64,000 bases of DNA from Romanomermis culicivorax (taxonomy: Eukaryota > Nematoda > Enoplea > Mermithida > Mermithidae): assembly GCA_963922205.1 (NCBI GenBank), contig CAWUHX010000009.1, forward strand, positions 1,674,001 to 1,738,000, read 5' to 3'. The notes beneath the pieces were generated by a model. That model was not told where the DNA came from. It did no database searches and saw only the letters and a list, made by a program, of their open reading frames with translations. The position numbers were made by a program, and so were the translations under genes. Shown piece after piece: positions 55,315 to 64,000 of the stretch (its first letter is position 1; each line of letters begins with the position of its first letter).

Positions 55315-56250
55315 TATACAAGGCCGCATTTAGGGGGAGGGGGGGAACGGGGGCGACCGCCACCCCCTTGGGACTTTGTCATCTGTCGATTTTGTGTCTA
55401 TCACAGAGAAAAATCTCAAAATTTTGAGTATAGCAGTCATTCTTTTCTATCAGCCACGGCCATTAGCATATCTACTTCGGCTTACTAATTAACCTTCAAC
55501 AGTTTCAATCAACTGAATTACCTCATCTCTTTTTTTATTAGTTACAAGACAAAATTTGGGCATGGTTCTCATTGTGGTAGAACTTTTTTTAAATTTCAAA
55601 ACCGAAATGATGCGTTTTGGTAAACTTCAGAAGGTCAAACCCTCAAAATTTGCCGGCGCTTCGCGCCGGTCCTGAGTATAATAGTCATTGTTCCCTATCA
55701 GGCGCGGCCATCAGCTTCCACTTACTGACTAACTTTAATCAGTTTATATCAACTGATTAACTTCATCTCTTCTTTTACTAGTGAAGAGCCGATATTTTTC
55801 TGATAATTGTGGTTTCCGATCACTTCTTAAAATTTTATTCTCCTACTTCGTTTAGAGTTTTCCAAACGTTTTGAAACGTGCGCCTTGGCAATCCGCATTG
55901 AAAACTGATAAAAACGTAATTTTAAGACTGTAAATTTAGAGCTTCTATCTAGGAATAATTGTTGTGAACGTTCATTTTCCAGTATTTTGGAACAAAAATC
56001 CGAAAATTTTCTCGGCGCTGCGCGCCGAAATAACAAAAGTATTACGATTAGTTTAATTCCAATTTATTTTCATTGCTATGAAGATTAATTTTCCAGCCTT
56101 TTGGCGTGTAAAACCTGAAAATTTTCCCGGCGCCGTGCGCCGAAAAAATTTATTTTGCTCGGTCCGCCCCCCTGAAAAAATTCCTGGCTATCACAGGTGG
56201 CGCGACAGCGTCAATCTATAATATACTTGGCCCCCAAATTTCATGTCCCC
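55315..56250. repeat. Unclassified repeat with GGCGC hairpins and an internal duplication
   Basis: Starts with a G-rich end (TTTAGGGGGAGGGGGG) and runs to a C-rich end (GTCCCCCCCCCTC). A block with GAGTATA(G/A)(C/T)AGTCATT, GCCATTAGC or GCCATCAGC and TCATCTCT...TTAG occurs at about 55426-55551 and 55671-55791. Hairpins GGCGCTTCGCGCC (55655), GGCGCTGCGCGCC (56013) and GGCGCCGTGCGCC (56130) are spaced along it. No ORF. Confidence 0.5.
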
Positions 56251-56669
56251 CCCCCTCTAGAGCCAAAACGGTAAAAGATAGAACCTTCGGGTTTTTTGCA
56301 TAATATCGGGCATAGGGGCAAACTATGGGGTGCCTTTTGTCATTTCGCCTCTATCTGAAAGTGGTGCTCGGTGGCGCCCCAAAAACAGGTAAAAAACGCA
56401 CTTTTTAAGGCCCCCCAGTTCCACCATGCCCAGCAATCGGTGTGCCATATCCAACCTCCATACTTCGGCCTAAGCATCTTGGGGGTGTAATCTCAAATGC
56501 GAATTTTTTTTTTGTTTGAAATATGGCCTCAATTCAATTATATGGTTGTCCAAAGTCCCGGAAAACGCCAATTTTCCCAATTTTGTTATATAATACTCAT
56601 GGGTTCAAAAAAAATTTTTTTTGCAGCGTAATGCACTACCAATTTTTTTGCAGTTTCAAATATACCTGT

Positions 56670-57420
56670 AGCCTTATTGGGATTTTTGGGCTGCAAGGGT
56701 TTTCGACTATTGGGAATTTGGTGGACACGGTTACTTTACACGAAAAATTATCCCGGGTGTAAACAAGCGTATTTCCGTGATTTTACAGTGGAGGGAGTTT
56801 TCGACCGCGGGGAATTCAATGAATGTGATCACTTTACACCAAAAATTATCCCGTTTGTAAACAAAAGTATTTTCGTGATTTTTTGCTGGAAAGGGTTTTC
56901 GACCACGGGGACTTTGATAAATGCGATCACTTTACACAAAAACTTATTCCAGTTGTAAACAAACGTATTTTCGTGATTTCCCGGTGGGCGGGGTTTTCGA
57001 TCACGGAGAATTTGATGAATGCGATCATCTTACAAAAAAAAACTATCGCGGGTGTAAACAATCGTATTTTCATGATTTTTATGGAAGGGGTTTTGACTGC
57101 GGGTAATTCAATGGATGTGTTACTTTACACAAAAAAATTATTCCGGATTTAACCAAGTCTGTTTTCGTGAGTTTTTTGTGGGAGGGGTTTTCGACCACTG
57201 GGAATATGATGAATGTGATCACTTTACACACTAATTCATATTGAGTGTAAACAAATGTATTTCTGCGATTTTTGAGGGAAGATGTTTCTGACCATGGGGA
57301 ATTCAATGGACGGAGTCAGTTTACATGAAAAAAGTCATTTGTGTAAACAAAGCTATTTCTGCGATTTTTTGGGTTGAAGGATTCTAAACCATGAGGAATT
57401 CAATAGATATGGTCACCTTT
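56670..57420 (+). repeat. Tandem array, about 110-120 bp unit, about seven copies
   Basis: Each unit has GGGTTTTCGACCACGGGGA-like sequence, GATGAATGCGATCACTTTA, ACACAAAAAATTAT, GTGTAAACAAACGTATTTT and CGTGATTTT. Within each unit TTTACAC and GTGTAAA are inverted words about 20 bp apart. Copies are diverged; open frames follow the periodicity but are not conserved. Confidence 0.75.
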
Positions 57421-57607
57421 CAGTATTTTTACAACGTTTTTTAAGTAATATGCGGTTTACACATCCTTTACTTTTGCCGGAGGTGAGAATTTGTTGCTTG
57501 AAGTTTTGTTTATTGTTTTTTTGAAGTGCAGATGACCAAATTTAAGACTTCAATGTGCTTCTATGAAAGTTTTCGTGCATGGTTGAGGCCCACTAAAAAG
57601 AGGCGAA
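57421..57607. other. Spacer, nothing recognised
   Basis: Short AT-rich spacer between the tandem array and the long-TIR element. Confidence 0.4.
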
Positions 57608-59246
57608 CTAGTTTATTAGAAAATGCCCCGATGGGGCAGAAAAAAGGAGAATATACTTGCTTCGACAGTTGCCATGGTAGAAAAAGAAGTGGACTAGATT
57701 TTTGAGAACTTGGGCCAAAGTTGGAAAAAATTCACTTCCTTTATATTGGATTTTCATTCTTTCTCAAAAAATTGTCTATATCTGTGAAAAAGTATATTCT
57801 GCAGCTGAGTGCATCAACACACTTTCCAACCAAGCATGTGCATCTCTGAAATTTTTAGGAGGGTACAGGCGTGGACCTTAATGTTTTAGCATTTTGTGAG
57901 ACAAAAAAGTGACCAAAAAATTTTTTGCATAACAAGTTTTCCAGTTTCAAAACCCTTGTGGAAGTTTATACCCCCATGTCCCCTCTCACACATGTTTGCT
58001 TCCAACTGTGTTAAACATTTTTACTGAATTTGGTGTCAACAAAAGGAATCAAATGAGGGAAAGTGGCACATAAAGTCCCATTCAGCTTTTTTTAGAAAAA
58101 AGAGCTCCAGCACAAAGTCCTTTAAGAACTAAATTGATTGTGCAAAATACGTTTCATTCACTCATTTTATATAACATATCATTATAGAATTCACTCCGTA
58201 AGTTCTACTGATTACAAGCTACAAACAAATTTATTCTCTTCTATTTAACTATTGAACAAAATAGCATCCTTCACAGTTTTTGGATTTAAACGGAAATTTG
58301 CAGAAAGACCGCTTTTTGCGGGATTGCAAATGGGAAGCAATTTCACCCATCTTTGTCGCTCTGATTAGAGTCGGGGAGAACCGGATACGGGATTTGGTGC
58401 AGACCCCTAATATATGCATGGCTGAATCCCATTTACAGATCGGTGCCCAATCACTGTAACCAAATGCCAGTTGCACTAAAGGGGTCTGAGCTCAAGCTCT
58501 AGGTAATCTCGAACAAAAAGGCCACTCGGTTTGATTTCAAGTTCGGTATAATTTGAATGTCATCCGGATCATAACAAGCTCAATGTCGAGATTATCCCCA
58601 GCTCGAGCTGTTGGGTTGCACTAAAATTTTCGAATAATTTTCTTATCTCTAAAGCAAATAAATATAAAAACTTCTGCAATTCCCAAAACCGAACTTAAAC
58701 CTCAGTTTTAGTTAATCCTGAAGTGAGTATGATTTGTGCATTGGAAGAAAATAATTTGGACATTGTGAATAGCTTAAACTCAGGATCATCAATTTAATCC
58801 CGATGTTGAGATTGTCCTCATGTTGGGTTAGTGCAACGAACCTCAGGTTCCTTTATAGTTCTGAAAATGACTATAATATCTCCCCTCACTATTTTTCAGC
58901 TAGTGTGAAAGGCAGGAGTTTTGAATTGGTCGGGAGTTAGAATCCTATCGGTCTACCATTTCTTTACACTTGAAGTCAGGTGCATATAATTTTCATATAG
59001 AAAAATTTTACTGTAGTTGATGCCAGTTGAAGGACAAAATGCACGATGCTGCAGAATATACTTTTTCACACACATAGACAATTTTTTTGAGAAAGAATGA
59101 AAATCCAATATAAAGGAAGTGAATTTTTTCCAACTTTGACCCAAGTTCTCAAAAATCTAGTCCACTTCTTTTTCTACCATGGCAACTGTCGAAGCAAGTA
59201 TATTCTCTTTTTTTCTGCCCCATCGGGGCATTTTCTTATAAACTAG
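57608..59246. mobile_element. DNA transposon-like element with about 210 bp terminal inverted repeats
   Basis: The left TIR (57608-57815) begins CTAGTTTATTAGAAAATGCC and the right TIR (59030-59246) ends GGCATTTTCTTATAAACTAG. Similarity is high over the full length, including GAGAATATACTTGCTTCGAC, CCATGGTAGAAAAAGAAGTG and TCCAATATAAAGGAAGTGAA. ACTAG or CTAG may be a short target duplication. The interior has one minus-strand open frame (58249-58476, IRFSPTLIRATKMGEIASH) that I do not recognise. Class unassigned. Confidence 0.75.
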
Positions 59247-59268
59247 TATATATATATATATATATACA
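59247..59268. repeat. (TA)n microsatellite
   Basis: Eleven TA dinucleotides directly at the right end of the long-TIR element. Confidence 0.85.
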
Positions 59269-59878
59269 TATACTTTCTACTGTAGAGGATATTCATGCAA
59301 ATTTTGTTGTAAAAAAGGCCGATGGGCGAAAACGGCCAGTGTAATACTAATCAGGTTGATGTAGGTCATCGAAGGCACTTATGATTTTAGAATTTATACT
59401 TGGCGATCTTCCCATGTGAAATCGTTACTTCTCACCTCAGATATTACTGTAATTAATTAATAGTACTAATATTACGCCGACAAGGATATTCGCTCAATAT
59501 TTATAATTCATGTTAGTTGAAATTAAAAGTTAAAGATAGTGTTAGGCAAGGATAATTGTTGTATTTTTCTTCAACTATTCGTGAACTCGCTTGAGTTTTT
59601 TATATAAATTCTGTAGAATATCAATGTTTGAAAAATACGTACACGTAAAAAAACATTTACCCACGATTATCTCACGAGGGTAAATTTTCCGGTAGAATGC
59701 TTATATCTAAATCATTACGGAGGATTTAATAGTCCGAAGCGAGCTGAGAAATGTGATCTGAATCTTTACTCCCCCAGTTTACCTTATTTACACCAAAATT
59801 TGTAGAAAAGTGGTTTCTAATGGTAAATACACCTAATCTTGATATTAGCTACTATACCGATACAAACGTGCAGGGAAT
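59269..59878. other. No gene seen
   Basis: AT-rich spacer between two mobile elements. Confidence 0.45.
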
Positions 59879-60416
59879 TATAGTCTGTTTTTTTTCAAAT
59901 GCTTGTAACCCAAAAATACTGAAAGTAAGTACGCATGCAGAATTTCGTGCCGATCGTTGTTGACTGTATATGTTAGGAATCGATGAACCGGTGGCTGTAA
60001 ACTGTGACTAAACTCTCAACTTGGCTCGATAGTTCTTTTAAAAATCATTTCCGTCCTATGCGAGAAATGTTCAAAAAAAATTTCGCATGGCTAAAAAAAT
60101 ATTCGCTCCGCGAGAAAAACCTAAGCAAATGATCAGTGCTGCCCCGGATTTTGAGATTTCAACTTTCCAAAGCACACCAATTGTATCACGATCATAACTC
60201 CCAAATTTTTTCATTAAATGAGAACGATGTGCAAAATTTTTTTCTCCTTTCCAACTTTTTTCCTGACAAATAGCCCTCAATTCTTCAATAACTTCAATGA
60301 ACGCGTTTTCTCCCGTAATACAGTATAGTGTGCGCACGCGCGGAATTTAAACAAGGAATGTGTACTTCATTTCATATTTTTTCGATTACAAGCATTTCAA
60401 AAAAAAAAAAATTATA
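59879..60416. mobile_element. TATAGTCTG MITE, long form, uninterrupted
   Basis: The left end TATAGTCTGTTTTTTTTCAA leads into GCTTGTAACCC; the right end is GATTACAAGCATTTC, an A-run and TTATA. It serves as the empty-site reference for the copy at 40043-41243 (inverse orientation). 538 bp, non-coding. Confidence 0.8.
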
Positions 60417-60420
60417 CATA

Positions 60421-61506
60421 TAAGAGTCAATTTCTGTAAGGACCACTCAGACTGAGGATAAGTCAAAATTTTATTTTTCCTCATTCGGGCGTATATTGAA
60501 CAACTTCTTGCGCTGATTTCGAATCAGATGAGCTTTTTGCAAAAAACTTTCATTGAGCTATCGTGGTGTAAAGTTTTCAAAAATCGCATATGCAAATAAC
60601 TCCATATTACCACTTATATTTTCCACAATTCTAAATATTTTCAACTGCGGATTTCCTAAATCAATGGTAGATTGGACACGCTTTTGAAAACTTACAGGCA
60701 GTTGTCTCCACGGCCGTTAGTTTTAATACGGTGAAGTCAAAAAAATTAAAGTTTTACACTTGTCAATTTTTTATTCCTTAAACATCACAACTCGGGATTG
60801 GTCAAACAAAATCAAACCCTACCGTAACATGTACCGACCAATTTGGGAATATGTAAATTAAACCCCAGTTTTGCATGTCCGTTTTTACTCCAAATTATTG
60901 TTTACGTCTCAGCCAATTTCCGACAATGTTTCAAGGAATTTTTTTTGAACGATAATATTTTAATGTGGCTAGTTTCAAACGGTTGTTTTAGTGGCTTTCT
61001 GGACTTTTAGTTCCACTACAACATGTGATGAAATTTTAAAAAATCAAACTGTTACTCTTGACAATTTTTCGCTTTAAACATTACAATTCGGGTTTGGTCG
61101 TATAAAGTCGAACCCTAATTAACCAAACCACAACCTGTACCATTTGTGTGCCTGACTGCATTGAGAAATTTCACAACTACACGAAATTCTCTGACCAACA
61201 TTAGCATACACCAATCAAACCACGGTTTTAGATTGGTTCAAATTATCATTCATATATCATTCAATTTTCGACAATTTTCTTTAAACGATAATATTTTATT
61301 TGTATCCGCGACTTTTGAACACTTGACGAAATTCAAAAATATAATTTTTTTACACCACGATAGAAAAAAAATTTATGCGGATTGCTTATCAGATTGGAAA
61401 TCAACGCAAAAAGTTGTTCAATATATGTCCAAACGAGGAAAAGCAAAATTTTGACTTATCCACATTGTTCTAAATCTAGGTGATTATTTCAGACATTGAC
61501 TCTTAA
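60421..61506. mobile_element. Element with about 150 bp TIRs and an internal direct duplication
   Basis: The left TIR (60421-60570: TAAGAGTCAATTTCTG, GATAAGTCAAAATTTT, TATTGAACAACTT) is the inverse of the right TIR (61340-61506: AAGTTGTTCAATATATGTCC, AAAATTTTGACTTATC, ACATTGACTCTTA). Inside, a segment starting near 60770 (TTAAACATCACAACTCGGG) recurs about 296 bp later near 61066 (TTAAACATTACAATTCGGG), including AACGATAATATTTTA. Class unassigned; no transposase. Confidence 0.7.
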
Positions 61507-61795
61507 TAGACCGCACCAAGGTCTGAAAATTACGTCCGATGCTCAAGTGTGGATCTCAGGTTGTTTCCAATGTAGAGGTTTATAAATTTTGCTGAAATTC
61601 AAGCTCATGTATCTTGGAGAATGTTACTGGTGGAAAGCCGATAGTATGAAAAATATTAAAGTGAAAGACCTTCCGATTGAATGCATTTTGCATGTTCTAC
61701 CTTTCTTTGGTTGCTGAGGTCATGTATAGATTGACCTGCCATTTGTCGAGTATTTTTATGCAAATTTTAGTGTAAAAAAGATCCATCGAGAAGTA

Positions 61796-62432
61796 CAGGG
61801 TGTTACATAACCTTTTGACCGGGGGCCACGGCAAGACTGGTAGTACTTGATACAACATAGGATATGCTATAAGAAAGCTCATCAAAATCGAAATTTATTG
61901 ACACTAATTGGAAGCCGGTGTGTTTGCCTTGAGAATCACGAACAGCTTTCAAATGCACGGAGTAAGGACGTAACAAATCAACAAAAAGTTCAGTTCGATT
62001 TTCAAGACTTTCTAATACTAAATTTAAATTTTTGATCAACGTTTCAATTGAATATCGCCAAGGGCCTGCTTCTTCCAACATTCTAGCTTCAACTCTGTCC
62101 TTGATAATCGCTCAAATATCTTCAACGGCGTTAAGATCAGTTTCCTGGCCAAACAACATTGCTTCAAAATTGCCTGAATTCCATAATTTTGAAAGCTTGG
62201 TTTTCTTAAGAACTAGTATGAGGGCGCCAAGTTGAGAAAATCTTGACCATTTGAAAAAACGATCCTTTGTTGTTCAGAGTCGCATATTCCAGCCATTTTT
62301 TGACAAAAACCAACACAAAATAGCTCAATCGATTCCGTTTTTAATGCCCTTTCGTAGGGTGTAAACTATTGCTTTTTTAAACTTACTGTGATTGTTCTAA
62401 CACCGCCGGTCGAAAAGTAATGTTACACCCTG
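61796..62432 (-). mobile_element. Tc1/mariner-superfamily remnant, 637 bp
   Basis: Left end CAGGGTGTTACATAACCTTT, right end AAAAGTAATGTTACACCCTG, both flanked by TA. The inverted repeats extend about 27 bp to GACCGG and CCGGTCG. The interior holds only the C-terminal part of a transposase gene. Confidence 0.85.
61803..62190 (-). pseudogene. C-terminal Tc1 transposase fragment
   Basis: Translation on the minus strand gives FGQETDLNAVEDI, the equivalent of the DDE_3 segment that carries the last acidic catalytic residue (the NPIEN-type motif). A TGA then stands where Trp is normal, followed by AIIKDRVEARMLEEAGPW and a tail. The catalytic N-terminal two thirds are missing. Confidence 0.75.
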
Positions 62433-63275
62433 TATGACCAGTGTGGCATTACTCGGCCCGCTTTGAGCTATCGAATGCACTAAACATCAGTGTTTCCGCC
62501 GGAAAACGTCCCCTGGTCAATTTTGCTTGTAACAGAGTAGCCAACAAATTTGCTTTTCGAGGACGGTAACTCAGAGTGTCTACACTGAATATGTAAATAT
62601 CCACGATTCAATACTGATCGGGTTTCCAGCCAAAACAAATTGGTTACTTCTCAAATCACCATAGAATCAATTGAAAAAATGAGTAGGAACAGTATCAGCT
62701 GTATGGATAGGAGACACTACTTTACTTCTTCGTTATAAATTGAAAAGTTCGATTATTGATATTCACTTCGTTCCACTTTACCTACAAAAATTTCGTACAT
62801 TTCCTCTATTAACGTGAAATCGGAAACCAAAATACTGATTCTAGTTAGCAAACTGTAGAATTTGATTGACGAAAACTTTTTACACGGAACTTCAACTTAT
62901 TTCAATGGTATGCCTATCTTTTAAAACAATCAGTCATTTCTCCACTGGATATTCATGACCACTTTTTTGCCATACTACCACATCAAAATGCATTGTAATG
63001 TGTGAGCCATGGACTTATTCGACAAGTGGCTAGCTCTGTCGTCCTGAAATATGAAACATGTGTGTTGTCTACTGGAAATAAGGATTAAAATTTTTCTACC
63101 GACTCTGAAATCTATAGAAGGTCATTGCCGTACTGAAAATTGAATGTTTTTGTCAGGATCCTGATGCTCTTTTTATGCTCATTTCTGTTAAACGATAAGC
63201 CTTGTTGCAACGGATAGAAGAGAAGTAGTCATCCTCTTTTCAGAGCAATGTGTTGAAATCAACTCAGCATATAAA
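62433..63275. other. No gene seen
   Basis: AT-rich sequence; short open frames only. Confidence 0.45.
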
Positions 63276-63690
63276 TTCTGCTGAGTGTCAGTCTGGACAG
63301 GTGTGTGCTATAATTTTTTCTTTCTTGATATCGAAAAGAAAGGTCTTCTAATATCCAGGCAGCACATTCTTCAATCTATGTTAGCCAAATATGTGAAAAC
63401 TTGCTCAGTACTTTTAAAGTTTTAATTGTACTCCTTCGGAATCAAGTATGCTTTGTTCAGAAAAATCGTTAAACTACAGTATCATTTTCATTCTTATTAC
63501 GACTTTCTTTTCCCTCGCTCATCTTCCTTCGTCATCTTCTCTCGCTCATCTTCTTTCATCATCTTCTCGATAAATGTTAGACGTCGAATCTGCTGGGAGT
63601 CAGCAAAAATCTGCAGAGGACCAATCAAAATTTGCCGTTGTTCAATACCCTCGAACTTCCACACGCGTATGTATGCCGGTAGTCCCTTTG
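63276..63690 (+). repeat. Dispersed repeat, copy 2 (pair at 19190-19580)
   Basis: Collinear with 19190-19580 in the same orientation. This copy has an extra CTCATCTTC-type duplication near 63515-63560, so the two differ by small tandem expansions as well as substitutions. Confidence 0.7.
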
Positions 63691-64000
63691 ATAATCTGTG
63701 ATTCATTCAAGAAAAGTGAAAGTTGTACATTTGAAAAAGTGTGTTGATTTTCCATGAAAGTGCAGTCTTCCACAAAGCATGTGCTACGTTAGAAATTTTG
63801 GTTTAAACGGTTTGAGCACCCGTTTTATTCTTTTCATTCGGCACGTTAGATCAATAAATGATATAATATATTAAATTAGTTTTAAAAAAGGCTGTTTGAA
63901 AAAATGGAAGCCATCAAAATTAAATAATTATTCGAACGGAAAATGTCTGATTTATCGGGAATGTTAAGGTCACGTAAGTTACTATCAGATTTGCATAAGA

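Noticed and set aside
58249..58476. 75-codon minus-strand frame as a transposase
   Set aside because: No recognisable catalytic or DNA-binding motif; mentioned only as content of the long-TIR element.
55168..64000. Further RIM-BP exons (FN3-2, FN3-3, SH3-II, SH3-III)
   Set aside because: No phase-1 acceptor followed by FN3 or SH3 motifs was found on the plus strand to the end of the window.

Overview
The window is a repeat-dense stretch of an invertebrate animal genome: AT-rich, with short GT-AG introns, animal-type transposons and part of a neuronal gene. Interstitial TTAGGC tracts (the nematode telomere word) hint at a nematode or relative, but nothing here proves it. Everything below comes from reading the sequence; no database search was possible.

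Left part (1 to about 10.7 kb, minus strand): the POLB-proximal end of a Polinton/Maverick element, cut by the window edge. In transcription order it carries a protein-primed DNA polymerase B with nine exons and eight introns of 50-59 bp, a packaging ATPase, a membrane-anchored cysteine protein, a small two-exon ORF, a secreted cysteine protein, a small hydrophobic-tail protein, a PX-like protein, a retroviral-type integrase with a chromodomain, and the start of an adenain-like protease. Stops and frameshifts in POLB, the integrase and the small protein show that this copy is dead. The two cysteine proteins share a repeated module (C, C, ACC) that I do not recognise.

Middle (11 to 37 kb): nested transposons, many built alike. 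Two arms of short (about 14-20 bp) degenerate tandem repeats face each other around 0.5-3.7 kb of interior. One such element encloses a decayed MULE transposase, and two others (32 kb, 48 kb) enclose what look like remnants of one shared ORF. Several arm units look like variants of one 16-17 bp template. Also present are a hAT-like element splitting a minisatellite, mariner/Tc1 deletion derivatives, and a MITE family with TATAGTCTG ends.

Right part (37 to 55 kb, plus strand): seven exons of a RIM-binding protein (RIM-BP) gene, encoding SH3-I, a linker made of three symmetric phase-1 exons, and the first FN3 domain. The splice phases agree throughout. Its introns are packed with nested mobile elements; the first holds a three-level nest (hAT-like > MITE > array-ended element). 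A tandem pair of tRNA-derived SINEs lies at 52 kb.

Right end (55 to 64 kb): more repeats (a roughly 100 bp tandem array, two elements with long terminal inverted repeats, a Tc1 relic) and no recognisable gene. Further RIM-BP exons must lie beyond the window.
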